In this document: positions 27,461 to 35,890 of the stretch, one piece after another
How positions within the stretch are numbered: the first letter of the stretch is position 1
Layout: the number at the start of each line of letters is the position of its first letter
NCBI GenBank assembly: GCA_027600665.1
Contig: JADGJL010000005.1
Location: forward strand, 62,001 to 126,000
Direction of reading: 5' to 3'
From: Irineochytrium annulatum
Taxonomy: Eukaryota; Chytridiomycota; Chytridiomycetes; Chytridiales; Chytridiaceae
DNA: 64,000 nucleotides
Made by a program: the position numbers and the translations under genes
Notes under the pieces: generated by a model
The model's database searches: none
Seen by the model: the letters and a program-made list of their open reading frames with translations, nothing else
What the model was told of the DNA's origin: nothing

Positions 27461-27883
27461 ATGCAATTTCATGAGAGACAGCAGGATTTGTTTGATCTGG
27501 GAGATGATTACTCGCTTGCGCACTGCATATCAGCCGATGCAAGGATGGGCAAGGGCATTGCGGTACAGTTCCGCGAGCGATTCGGTTTGGAGAATCTACA
27601 AGAACAGGCCAAACAAGAGCCGCTTGAGATTGGACGATGTTATCCGGTAGGACGGACGCTCAATCTGGTCACCAAAGCAAAGTTCTCCAATAAGCCGACG
27701 TACCAATCGTTGACGAATGCGGTAGAATCCATGCGGGACGTATGTGTGATGGAAGGGATTACGAAACTGGCGATGCCCCGGATCGGATGCGGTTTGGACA
27801 GACTGAACTGGGAGAAGGTCAGTCCAATTATTCAGAAAGCTTTTGCCGATACGGATGTTGAGATTATTGTCTGTACAGTGTGA
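27461..27883 (+). CDS. TARG1/ALC1-like macrodomain ADP-ribosyl hydrolase
   Basis: 140 residues, a single macrodomain; ATG after AAAGGAGAGAGATGAC. Blocks typical of the TARG1/DarG branch: LAHCISADARMGKGIA, then NKPTYQSL with the candidate catalytic Lys, and MPRIGCGLDRLNW with the Asp of the GLDRL motif. TARG1 and DarG macrodomains remove ADP-ribose from acidic residues or from DNA bases. No DarT-like toxin partner is adjacent, so this is not a complete DarTG module. It is the last gene of the cluster and is followed by a strong terminator. Confidence 0.9.
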   Translation: MQFHERQQDLFDLGDDYSLAHCISADARMGKGIAVQFRERFGLENLQEQAKQEPLEIGRCYPVGRTLNLVTKAKFSNKPTYQSLTNAVESMRDVCVMEGITKLAMPRIGCGLDRLNWEKVSPIIQKAFADTDVEIIVCTV

Positions 27884-27933
27884 GCGTGCTTGGTGGAAAA
27901 GGGTAGATCGCAGCCTGCTGACAGATTCAAAAC

Positions 27934-28016
27934 AAAAAACCTCAGCTTTGACCGGAATAGAGCGTCAGTATGATTCATACCAACGTTGTTCCGATTTCAA
28001 AGTGAGGTTTTTTTTG
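27934..28016. terminator. Bidirectional terminator between the macrodomain and siderophore genes
   Basis: AAAACCTCAGCTTTGA at 27936-27951 pairs with TCAAAGTGAGGTTTT at 27997-28011 (one mismatch), with an A run before and a T run after. It separates convergent operons. Confidence 0.85.
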
Positions 28017-28964
28017 TTATTTTTTGGAGAACATTTCTTTGGCTTCATCCATGGCCATTTTATTACCGATTGATGAGTAATCGAGCCAAGGTTGTGCCCC
28101 AATCGGGTAGACATGACCGGCTTTGACTGCTTTCAGACCTTGCCAGATCGGATTGTTTTGCAGCTCCTTAAACATGGTTTGGGCTTCATCATCCGAATTC
28201 ACAACCACAAAGATTGCATCTGCATCATAGTCCGGCAAGATTTCACGGGAGACGACCTGGTACGGTTTCGTTGAATCGATATCTGTGATGCCTTTGGCAG
28301 GCGTCAGACCGAGATCCTCATACAAAATGGGACCCATGGGACGGCGTGTACTGAACACACGCAACTCTTTGGCAGTAACACGAATCGCCATGACTGTACC
28401 ATCACCAATCGTGTCATGAATCAGAGATTTCACTTCTTCCGTCTCAGTCGCGTAGTCCTGAATGTATTGCTCGGCTTCCTTCTCACGATTCACGAGTTTG
28501 CCAATGTCTTTCAGATGATCACGCCATGTACCGTCATCCAGATTGAAGACATGCACCGGAGCAATTTTTTCGAACTTGGCAATATCATCACCCGAGAATT
28601 CTTCGTCCAGATAGATTACATCGGGTTTCAGAGCAAGCAAAGCTTCCATATCCGGATCTTTAACCGGACCAAGTGGCGTTGTATTTTGAAGACGATCCGC
28701 AACATGGGACAGGAAGCCTTTGGCTTCGCCACCGATAACAGAACCAACTGGCGTAATACCGAGTGATAGCAGATCATTGGTCAGATGGATCGACATGGAG
28801 GCAATACGTGGTTCTCCTGAACCTGCACTGTTATCCTGATTGTTGGTTGAAGTATCCGTGGATGAACCACCAGAAGCAGATGACGAGTTATTGGCCGTTC
28901 CACAGGCAGCGAGCACAAGCACCAGACAGATACTCATGACAAGCATAAGGTTTTTCTTTAACAT
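28017..28964 (-). CDS. Iron-siderophore ABC transporter substrate-binding lipoprotein
   Basis: 315 residues. Signal peptide with lipobox LAACGT (Cys ~21), a Ser/Thr-rich linker, then a FecB/FhuD-type binding domain (RIASMSIHLTNDLLSLGITPVGSV; LLALKPDVIYLDEE; GHVYPIGAQPWLDYSS). It captures an iron-siderophore outside the membrane and passes it to the two FecCD permeases encoded upstream in the same operon. The order permease, permease, binding protein resembles B. subtilis yfiYZ-yfhA, but the exact siderophore cannot be told. No ATPase gene is present; a shared ATPase encoded elsewhere (as FhuC in other systems) is inferred. Confidence 0.92.
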   Translation of the reverse strand: MLKKNLMLVMSICLVLVLAACGTANNSSSASGGSSTDTSTNNQDNSAGSGEPRIASMSIHLTNDLLSLGITPVGSVIGGEAKGFLSHVADRLQNTTPLGPVKDPDMEALLALKPDVIYLDEEFSGDDIAKFEKIAPVHVFNLDDGTWRDHLKDIGKLVNREKEAEQYIQDYATETEEVKSLIHDTIGDGTVMAIRVTAKELRVFSTRRPMGPILYEDLGLTPAKGITDIDSTKPYQVVSREILPDYDADAIFVVVNSDDEAQTMFKELQNNPIWQGLKAVKAGHVYPIGAQPWLDYSSIGNKMAMDEAKEMFSKK

Positions 28965-29025
28965 GGGTAGTCACATTCTCCTTGAACATCTCTGGGATGT
29001 AATTATTGTTTTTGTAAAAAAAAGA

Positions 29026-30048
29026 TCACTTGCTTCGTACTAACAGGTACAAAAAGTAAGGTGCGCCAATCGCGGCAACCACTACACCTGCCGGAATGGC
29101 GTTAGGCTGAAAGATCGTTCGCCCAATCGTATCGGCGCTCACCAGAATAACCATCCCAATGAGTCCGGCAGCAGGGATCAGATGCCGATGCATCGGACCG
29201 ACAAGTCTGCGCGCCAGATGTGGTGCGGCCAGACCGATAAAGCCAATCCCCCCGGCCATCGATACACTGACGGCAGACAAGGCTACGGCACAGAGCAACA
29301 AAATAATACGCTGGGATCGAACAGGCGTCCCAATGCTGGTTGCGGCAGCATCTCCAAGGTTGAAGGCATCGAGCGTTTTGGATCGACTCCAAATGTACGA
29401 GATACATAGCACCACCCAGGGAAGCAACGCTTGCACATGAATCCAATCCCGGCCCCAGACGCTACCTGCCAACCAGCGGGCGGCAAAGGAATAGGTGTCT
29501 TCATCCAAACGCAGGGATAAGTAGAGGGTCAACGCATGGAACCCGGCCGCTACCGCGATTCCCACCAGAATCAGCTTAATGGGAGATACGCCGTTATGGC
29601 GATCATAAGATAACAGCATGATGATCAGGGCGGCGGCAACACTGCCTGCAAAAGCGAACAACGGAATCAGCAAGGCTACAGAGCCATCCATTGTAAAGGA
29701 GAGACTAACAAACACCATTAGTCCAAACGCTGCCCCTGCATGTAATCCCAGAATGCCCGGGTCCGCCAGCGGATTGCGGGTAATCCCTTGCAAGGCTGCT
29801 CCGGCAATACCAAGTCCCGCTCCGGCCAGTACAGTGACCAGGATGCGAGGCAGTCGGTAATCAAACAGAACAATCTGATCATCCGAACTGCCATGACCAA
29901 GCAAGGTCTGTAACACAGCTACTGGGGAGAGGCGAATGGTTCCCGTGTTCAGGCTGATCACAATAACGGCAATGGCGATGCAGAGCAGTGTGATGCTGAC
30001 GACTAACGAACGTTTACCTCGTGATCGTGAAGGTGTATTGAAATTCAT
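29026..30048 (-). CDS. Iron-siderophore ABC transporter permease (FecCD family)
   Basis: 340 residues with about ten membrane segments. FecCD blocks: DYRLPRILVTVLAGAGLGIAG, ALQGITRNPLADPGILGLHAGAAFG, GGIGFIGLAAPHLARRLVG, IPAGVVVAAIGAPYF. It pairs with the upstream permease, from which it is separated by two bases, to form the siderophore channel. It is transcribed leftward after the Fur-like site upstream of its partner. Confidence 0.94.
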   Translation of the reverse strand: MNFNTPSRSRGKRSLVVSITLLCIAIAVIVISLNTGTIRLSPVAVLQTLLGHGSSDDQIVLFDYRLPRILVTVLAGAGLGIAGAALQGITRNPLADPGILGLHAGAAFGLMVFVSLSFTMDGSVALLIPLFAFAGSVAAALIIMLLSYDRHNGVSPIKLILVGIAVAAGFHALTLYLSLRLDEDTYSFAARWLAGSVWGRDWIHVQALLPWVVLCISYIWSRSKTLDAFNLGDAAATSIGTPVRSQRIILLLCAVALSAVSVSMAGGIGFIGLAAPHLARRLVGPMHRHLIPAAGLIGMVILVSADTIGRTIFQPNAIPAGVVVAAIGAPYFLYLLVRSK

Positions 30049-30050
30049 CG

Positions 30051-31124
30051 CTACAAGGCCCTCCTTTCTTTACGGGCCAGATAGAGGAAGAACGGTACAC
30101 CGACAAAGGCAACCATAATGCCTACTGCGAGTTCTTCCGGCGGGTTCACGATGCGTGAGCCCAGATCGGCGAGCACCAGTAATATCGCACCAAGCAGAGA
30201 AGACATCGGAATGATGAGTCGATAATCCACACCCACCAGTTTGCGTGAGATATGGGGGATGACGAGTCCGACAAATCCAATTGAGCCTACTGCCGACACG
30301 GACACACCAGCCAGCACAACAACTGCTGCGAGGGCGAGAAACCTCGTCCAGCGCAGGTTGATCCCGAGATTAATCGCGACTTCTTCTCCGAGTGACATAA
30401 GGGATACACGCCGGGCGAGTGGCATAATCAGGACGAGTGTTGCGAGCAGCACGGGAAGAATCAGCTTGAGATGCCGCCATTCAATTCCGCCAAAACCTCC
30501 TGCATACCAGAAGGCCAGATCCTGACTCAGGTCAAAATAAATGGCAACGCCTGTGCTGAGCGAGGTTAACATGGCTGCAATAACGGCCCCTGCGACCGTC
30601 AGTCTGATGGAATTCAGACCACCCGGTGCTGCCATTCCAAGCAGGAAGATAAGCAGTGTGCCCAAGACAGCCCCCACGAATGATAAAACCATGATCCAGC
30701 CATAGGGCAGTCCGGGCCAAAAGGCGAAGCTCAGTGCTACCACAAAAGTGGCTCCGGCATTAATGCCCAGAATGCCCGTGTCTGCCAGCGGATTACGTGT
30801 AATGCCTTGCATTAAAGCTCCTGCAACAGCAAAGGCAGCGCCGATGATAACCGCTGCAAGCACACGAGGCAGCCGCAGTTCATGAATAATCTGATGTGGT
30901 GTCAAAGCCGGGTTGTACTGAAATATGGCAGCCCATACGGTTTCCAGCGTTAGCCCTTTGGCACCTAACGAGATGGCGACAAACATACTTAGCAGCAGTA
31001 TGGCTATGGCAGACAAAAACGTCAGCCCAACGGTCACCGCAGATTTTTTTGAATTAGATGGACGATGTGGCAGTCCCGGATGTTGAATACGGGTCACTCC
31101 TTTGGTACCAACAACGTATTTCAT
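30051..31124 (-). CDS. Iron-siderophore ABC transporter permease (FecCD family), first gene of the uptake operon
   Basis: 357 residues, including a ~30-residue polar N-terminal tail before the first membrane segment. FecCD motifs are clear (ELRLPRVLAAVIIGAAFAVAG; MQGITRNPLADTGILGINAG; GSIGFVGLVIPHISRKLVG). The ATG at 31124 has no good RBS and lies six bases from the Fur-like site. AAAGGAG occurs within the first ten codons, but no ordinary start codon follows it at the right distance, so ATG at 31124 is kept. Partner of the next permease. Confidence 0.9.
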   Translation of the reverse strand: MKYVVGTKGVTRIQHPGLPHRPSNSKKSAVTVGLTFLSAIAILLLSMFVAISLGAKGLTLETVWAAIFQYNPALTPHQIIHELRLPRVLAAVIIGAAFAVAGALMQGITRNPLADTGILGINAGATFVVALSFAFWPGLPYGWIMVLSFVGAVLGTLLIFLLGMAAPGGLNSIRLTVAGAVIAAMLTSLSTGVAIYFDLSQDLAFWYAGGFGGIEWRHLKLILPVLLATLVLIMPLARRVSLMSLGEEVAINLGINLRWTRFLALAAVVVLAGVSVSAVGSIGFVGLVIPHISRKLVGVDYRLIIPMSSLLGAILLVLADLGSRIVNPPEELAVGIMVAFVGVPFFLYLARKERRAL

Positions 31125-31130
31125 TGTTAT

Positions 31131-31161
31131 TGATTATCATTATCAATTAGTCATCATTATA
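31131..31161 (-). promoter_or_regulatory. Fur-box-like operator and -10 element of the siderophore operon
   Basis: 31131-31145 on the minus strand reads TGATAATGATAATCA, 14 of 15 matches to the Bacillus 7-1-7 Fur box TGATAATnATTATCA. A TATAAT (31161-31156) lies just upstream; its -35 is weak. Iron-dependent repression is inferred. Confidence 0.8.
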
Positions 31162-31223
31162 GAATCTTAATTCAGGCCCGTACATGGCATAAATTAAGAT
31201 TCTGGAGATGGACATTTTTTAGA

Positions 31224-32954
31224 TTACAAAAGTGAAGGTTTGTTCGTCAACATAGAGAGCGCTTCATCGAGCTGGATGTTGATGGAATATGGAGCATATA
31301 CGACCCATGAGTTCCAGTCGATGAGATGCACACGTCCGTTTTTTACCGCGGGATGGCTGTTCCATAGTGGATTCGAAGCCATCTCTTTCCATAGTGTTGC
31401 CTTTTCATGCATAGAATTAATCGCCAGTACCAGCACATCTGCCTCCAAACCATCCCACTCTCCTGGTGTGAAGGGCAGCCAGTTGAATCCGACGCCGGGA
31501 GGTTTGCCAGCCAGTTCGGTCTGAATGCGCTGAGGAACGGCCAATTGCAGACTGCGGTAAAAGACATGTCCGAAGTTGCGATGGCTGTACATCCGTGGGC
31601 CTTTAGGCGTTAACGTGCCAACGGCAACGGTAATATCTCCGACGAGTTCCTTCATTTTTTTGCGTGCACGCTCCGCTTTGCGCTCATGTCGATCCAGCCA
31701 ATCTGTCGCGGCTTGGGTACGATCCACAATGGATGCGATCTGATGCAGATGACCGAAGACGTCTGTCTGGTTCCAGGGAATGGTGATGATAGGGGCGACA
31801 TCGCCAATATGCTCCATGGCTTTTGCAGTGGCATTGTCCTTGGTCAGAATCAAATCAGGATTCACATTGAGGAATGCCTGACGTCCTTGTTCCCACGGTT
31901 CGTAAGCATGGAAGGGCAGTGCCAGCGATTTGGGCAGATGAGGCAGATGCCCCTGGATCTGAGCTGCGCATGGTGTGACGCCAAGTGTCATCAGATGGTC
32001 CGTGTATGGATAGGAGAGCGACACGATGTTCCGGTGGACCTGCTTCGCATAGGAAGTGGGCGCATAACCAGCATGGTTCCGGAAACGTCGGCTGAAATAG
32101 AATTCGTCACGGTAACCCACTTCACGAGCCACATCACGGATACGCAGATCGGAAGTGAGCAGCAATTCCTTGGCCCGGTTCATACGCAGATGAGTGATGT
32201 ATTCAATGGGATTCTTCTGCATGCGGCTCTTGAATAGCTGCGAGTAATAGGACGGATGCATGTCAGCCAGTTCGGCCAGCTTTTCCAGCTTGATCTCGTG
32301 CATGTAGTTTTCGCGCATGTATTGCAGGGTGGACCTGAGCCACTGTTCGGGTTCATCCTGTCCAGCCGCTTCGTCAGTGGGGGCTTCTTGAGGCCAGAGC
32401 ATATGTAAAAGTTCCGTCAGGAAGAGCTGCGCCTTCAAGCCTGTTTCCAAACCTTCGTTGGTTAATTGTGTAAGCTGTGCGGCAATGCGCTGTATACCGT
32501 AAAATGGGCCCTGAATCCAGCCTGTAACAGGTGAACTGAGCTCACGTTCGTAGATGCGTCTGGCTTTTGTCTTCTCGATAGCCCGATATAGATCGAAATG
32601 AATGATATATAGTTCAATATCATGGTTTTCATCTCCGATCAGTTCGATTACAGTTCCTGGTGTGCACAGACAAGCTGATTTGCGAACCACGTGGGATTCG
32701 GTCCCATTCATGATCAGTTGGCCTGTGAATTTGTGCATATATATAAAGGTATGATGAGCAAGCTCAGTAGTGGACCAGCGCCATTTTCCACGGGTTATGA
32801 TATGTTCTGCCTGACGAAGTTCGATCAGGGTATCATTCAGGAATGCATCCAGATCTGCCCGGTTTAAGGGTTCCTTCACTGAATGGGGATTTGTCTGCTG
32901 ATGCAACAGGTGTGGATTCATGCCGTTGTGGGCGGTACCAGGGATGGTAGTCAT
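31224..32954 (-). CDS. AraC-family regulator fused to a siderophore-binding-protein-like domain (Btr-like)
   Basis: 576 residues; GAGAGGAGG lies 12 bases before the ATG on the minus strand. An N-terminal AraC-ligand-like part (~35-200), then the AraC double HTH (~215-310; LAELADMHPSYYSQLFKSR, VGYRDEFYFSRRFRNHAG), then a C-terminal domain like FecB-type binding proteins (~325-570). This is the layout of B. subtilis Btr, which binds a siderophore in the cytoplasm and activates its uptake genes. It lies directly upstream of the uptake operon in the same direction, so it probably activates that operon when the cognate siderophore is present. Confidence 0.92.
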   Translation of the reverse strand: MTTIPGTAHNGMNPHLLHQQTNPHSVKEPLNRADLDAFLNDTLIELRQAEHIITRGKWRWSTTELAHHTFIYMHKFTGQLIMNGTESHVVRKSACLCTPGTVIELIGDENHDIELYIIHFDLYRAIEKTKARRIYERELSSPVTGWIQGPFYGIQRIAAQLTQLTNEGLETGLKAQLFLTELLHMLWPQEAPTDEAAGQDEPEQWLRSTLQYMRENYMHEIKLEKLAELADMHPSYYSQLFKSRMQKNPIEYITHLRMNRAKELLLTSDLRIRDVAREVGYRDEFYFSRRFRNHAGYAPTSYAKQVHRNIVSLSYPYTDHLMTLGVTPCAAQIQGHLPHLPKSLALPFHAYEPWEQGRQAFLNVNPDLILTKDNATAKAMEHIGDVAPIITIPWNQTDVFGHLHQIASIVDRTQAATDWLDRHERKAERARKKMKELVGDITVAVGTLTPKGPRMYSHRNFGHVFYRSLQLAVPQRIQTELAGKPPGVGFNWLPFTPGEWDGLEADVLVLAINSMHEKATLWKEMASNPLWNSHPAVKNGRVHLIDWNSWVVYAPYSINIQLDEALSMLTNKPSLL

Positions 32955-32977
32955 GGTGCTATGCGACCTCCTCTCTT

Positions 32978-33027
32978 TTGAACAGTTTTTAGGTAATGAT
33001 TGAACAGCTATTTAGGTCATGATTGAA
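32978..33027. repeat. Tandem ~22-bp repeats upstream of the AraC-type regulator
   Basis: TTGAACAG-TTTTTAGGTAATGA (32978-32999) is followed directly by TTGAACAG-CTATTTAGGTCATGA (33000-33022), then a partial third TTGAA. The units begin 24 bases before the regulator start codon. Direct repeats at this place fit AraC-type half-sites (autoregulation), which is inferred. Confidence 0.6.
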
Positions 33028-33496
33028 GCGGGAACGTACGATATTTTGGCGGACCTGAACGTCTTTGTTGAACATCCATTGATCGCGTGGCATGAGGCAA
33101 GAATTGTATGGATTGAATAGGGGCATATACCCGGATCATGCCGTGTGGACACATGTGCAGATTCTGGATCGCGCTTTGTGATAAATATACCAAGAGCTTA
33201 CCGTCAGCTCGGAGATGCTGGATTATAATAATTGGTTGCCTTGTCTGTCAGGGCCCGTTGGCAGTATAGTTGATATTTTTATATACCTGTAAGACAGGGA
33301 TAGGGTGTTGTTAATCAGGTATGATGGTTGATTTAACCGGATTATTGTGAGTTACAACCATGCCACGGGACAAGACCTTTTGGCTCCTAGTCTGCTGATA
33401 ATCTTAGCAAATCTATTGGAGAATTGAAATGTACACAGAGATGTTCGAGGTGCAGATGAGATGGAAGTCTAATGAACGTAAATAAAAGTAAATAAT
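33028..33496. other. Intergenic stretch without recognised elements
   Basis: About 470 bases between the tandem repeats and the cre-like site. No ORF with an RBS, tRNA or strong terminator was seen. It is moderately AT-rich and could contain the promoter of the leftward regulator gene. Confidence 0.4.
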
Positions 33497-33537
33497 CGAA
33501 ACCGTTTTCTGACGTAGGCGTTTCTTTTTGGTAAAAT
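33497..33537 (+). promoter_or_regulatory. cre-like site overlapping the promoter of the oxidoreductase gene
   Basis: CGAAACCGTTTTCT (33497-33510) matches the cre consensus at 13 of 14 positions and is nearly palindromic. It overlaps the -35 of CTGACG (33509-33514), 17-base spacer, TAAAAT (33532-33537). CcpA repression is inferred. Confidence 0.5.
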
Positions 33538-33610
33538 AAAGGGGATAACCTGTTTGGCCTGATCTGAATCATGAACATTTCAACCCAAATTGCAGTAGGG
33601 AGGCTTCGAT

Positions 33611-34612
33611 ATGACAGAAGTAGTGGAACGGGACAAAGTACGTTGGGGCATTATGGGCACGGGATGGATTGCATCCCAGTTTGCAAAGGATCTGGAGCAT
33701 GCCGGGAACGCAGTGAAAGCAGCGGTAGGTTCGCGGACAGCGGGAAGCGCGGAGAAGTTTGCAGCTGAATATGGTTTTGCACGCGCTTACGGCTCGTATG
33801 ATGAGATGCTGCAAGATCCTGAGGTAGATATTATCTATGTGGCAACACCTCATCCTGTGCATAAGGAAAATGTCATGGCTTGTCTGGAGGCAGGCAAGGC
33901 GGTGCTCTGTGAAAAGCCGTTTACGATGAATGCGCGTCAGTTGGAGCAACTGGTGGAGACGGCACGGGAGCGCAATCTTTTCCTGATGGAAGGGATGTGG
34001 ACACGCTTTTTGCCGCCGATTGCTCAAGCCAGAGCATGGATCGCAGAAGGTCGAATCGGTGAAGTGCGTTTGCTTCAGGCAGACTTTGGATTCCGTGCCG
34101 GTTGGGAGCCGGAGGGAAGGTTGCTTAATCCGGATCTGGGCGGAGGAGCTTTGCTGGATGCAGGGGTGTACCCGATCTCCTTTGCTTCGATGATCTTTGG
34201 CGAACAGCCCCAGCATGTATGGAGTACGGCCAATATTGGTGAGACGGGTGTGGATGAGCAGTTTTCCGTGTTGTTGTCCTATTCCGAGGGACGCTCTGCT
34301 TCATTGAGTGCTGCCATTCGTCTGAACCTCAGCAATGAAGCGGTCATATACGGTACGGAGGGCAAGATTCGTCTGCCTTTGTTCCTGGCGGGCAAAGAAG
34401 CCTATCTGCATGTGAACGGTCAGGACGAGCCGGAGAAATTCACGGATGATCGAACATGTATTGGTTATGCTTTTGAGGCAGAAGAAGCCGGACGCTGTAT
34501 CCTCGAAGGTCGGACGGAGAGCGATACCATTAAACTGGACGAATCCCTGGAAATTATGAAACTGATGGACACGATTCGGGGTCAGTGGGGATTGCGTTAC
34601 AAATCAGAGTAA
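33611..34612 (+). CDS. Gfo/Idh/MocA-family NAD(P)-dependent oxidoreductase
   Basis: 333 residues; ATG after GTAGGGAGGCTTCGAT. An N-terminal Rossmann domain (GIMGTGWIASQFAKDL), the family motif CEKPFTMN with its conserved Lys, and a C-terminal alpha/beta domain (GGGALLDAGVYPI). Members oxidise sugars, inositols or dihydrodiols, or transfer hydrogen between sugar intermediates; the EKP motif and GGGALLDAG block place this one in the dihydrodiol/glucose-fructose-oxidoreductase-like group. A cre-like site precedes it. The next gene, pcp, follows by 21 bases, so they may be co-transcribed although no functional link is known. Confidence 0.9.
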   Translation: MTEVVERDKVRWGIMGTGWIASQFAKDLEHAGNAVKAAVGSRTAGSAEKFAAEYGFARAYGSYDEMLQDPEVDIIYVATPHPVHKENVMACLEAGKAVLCEKPFTMNARQLEQLVETARERNLFLMEGMWTRFLPPIAQARAWIAEGRIGEVRLLQADFGFRAGWEPEGRLLNPDLGGGALLDAGVYPISFASMIFGEQPQHVWSTANIGETGVDEQFSVLLSYSEGRSASLSAAIRLNLSNEAVIYGTEGKIRLPLFLAGKEAYLHVNGQDEPEKFTDDRTCIGYAFEAEEAGRCILEGRTESDTIKLDESLEIMKLMDTIRGQWGLRYKSE

Positions 34613-34633
34613 ACAGACAGGAGCTGACGTGTA

Positions 34634-35257
34634 ATGGTGAAAATTCTGATATCCGGGTTTGAACCTTTTGGTGGGGACACAGTGAATCCGACTGGAGCGT
34701 TAATGGAAGCTCTTGCGAACGAGGTGGTGGAGGGGGCTGAGCTAAAAACAGTACTGTTGCCCGTGCACTTCGATGAATGTGCAGACCTGCTCATCGCAGA
34801 GATGGAAGCCTATCGGCCAGATGTTGTCATCGCCTGTGGGCTGGCCAAGGGCAGAACATGCATCACACCGGAGCGGATTGCCGTGAATGTCAAAGACATT
34901 CCGCCTGGCTCCTACGCGGATAATCAGGGGCAACGTCCCGTGGACGAGCCCATTGTAGACGGCAGCCCAGACGGTTTGTTCTCCACGTTGCCGATCCGAG
35001 CCATGGTGAATGACATGTCAGCAGCAGGCATTCCCGCAGCCGTCTCTAATACAGCAGGCACATATATCTGCAACAACACGATGTACCGGTTGCTCGATCG
35101 CATTCGAGTAGGGCAACTTCCGATCCGTGCCGGATTTGTACACTTTCCGGCCTCGACAGAGATGGCTGTGTTGCAGCCTTCCGTCCCTTCGCTACCTATA
35201 CCCGTGATGCTGGATGCGCTGCGGATGATGATCCGCACCATTGTGGCTGAATCGTAG
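34634..35257 (+). CDS. pcp: Pyrrolidone-carboxylate (pyroglutamyl) peptidase I
   Basis: 207 residues, within the family's usual ~200-215. It removes N-terminal pyroglutamate from peptides in the cytoplasm. The catalytic triad of peptidase family C15 is visible: Glu80 (TPERIAVN), Cys146 (NTAGTYICN) and His170 (VHFPAS). The start is ATG at 34634, with ACAGGAGCTGACG upstream, 21 bases after the oxidoreductase stop. A terminator lies ~270 bases downstream. Confidence 0.95.
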   Translation: MVKILISGFEPFGGDTVNPTGALMEALANEVVEGAELKTVLLPVHFDECADLLIAEMEAYRPDVVIACGLAKGRTCITPERIAVNVKDIPPGSYADNQGQRPVDEPIVDGSPDGLFSTLPIRAMVNDMSAAGIPAAVSNTAGTYICNNTMYRLLDRIRVGQLPIRAGFVHFPASTEMAVLQPSVPSLPIPVMLDALRMMIRTIVAES

Positions 35258-35528
35258 GGAAGGTTTGCTATCGTTCGGTTGCGGTTGCAGCAGATCGTAG
35301 GCGATGGTTGGATTTGTATCGTAGACCGCAATTGTGAATGGGAGAGCAGTGGGCTGGGATAATGGAGTACAGTAGGGTTCAAGATGACGTGGAGAGCTTG
35401 GAGTTGCATGGGGTTCTTTCTGCTTTGATCTTGGGTTGAGTAGAGTGATAGATATGAAGTTGAACATGAAGTAGAATAAAAAGTTGAAATAAGAAGTTGA
35501 ATATAGAATTGTATATAAAGTCAAAAAA
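35258..35528. other. Intergenic stretch after pcp
   Basis: 270 bases without an ORF on a gene-like RBS. The part 35456-35510 contains irregular AAGTTGAA-type iterations (AAGTTGAACATGAAG, AAGTTGAAATAAG, AAGTTGAATATAG) of unknown meaning. Confidence 0.4.
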
Positions 35529-35580
35529 AAAGAGTTGTCCCATCGTCATGAATCTGACGTTAGGGGACAGCTCTTTCTGC
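35529..35580. terminator. Rho-independent terminator, likely for pcp
   Basis: AAAGAGTTGTCCC (35529-35541) pairs with GGGGACAGCTCTTT (35563-35576), with a long A run before the stem and a T-rich tail after it. Confidence 0.7.
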
Positions 35581-35608
35581 TTCTATGTCGAGATCGTGTG
35601 TCGCTCAA

Positions 35609-35808
35609 GTCTAACGAACCCAGCGCACGCTATTCGCTTGAAATTTGCACATACCCATTTCTAACGAATCGTAGAAGCGTTATTGTGTGGAAATAAGCGA
35701 AATTTCAGTGATATGACCCATTTCTAGATGAATAGAGTGTCTGAGATTCGTTAGAATTCTCAACGCATGATATTAGGCTAAATAGGGTGCGTAGGGTTCG
35801 TTAGATTT
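35609..35808. repeat. CGTTAGA-type repeat array (two direct + two inverted units), locus 2
   Basis: Direct units AGTCTAACGAACCCAGCGCACG... (35609-35637) and TTTCTAACGAATCGTAGAAGCG... (35658-35687); inverted units GAATAGAGTGTCTGAGATTCG... (35730-35757) and AATAGGGTGCGTAGGGTTCG... (35781-35808). The same order and spacing occur in locus 1 at 20378-20576. It lies between convergent genes. Confidence 0.75.
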
Positions 35809-35890
35809 AGAGCGTACAGATTATAGCTAACAAAATAGATAAAGAAATAACTAAAGAAACAGTTAAGAAATAGCTGAAAAAAATCAAATA

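Noticed and set aside
27461..27883. DarG half of a DarTG toxin-antitoxin module
   Set aside because: No DarT-like gene is adjacent and the protein is a single macrodomain without DarG's C-terminal part.
33569..34216. 215-codon minus-strand frame opposite the Gfo/Idh/MocA gene
   Set aside because: Antisense shadow of a clear oxidoreductase gene; Cys/His-rich composition with no motif.
35456..35510. Tandem repeat of AAGTTGAA units or CRISPR-like array
   Set aside because: Units are irregular in spacing and sequence; no constant repeat and spacer lengths. No CRISPR array was seen anywhere in the window.
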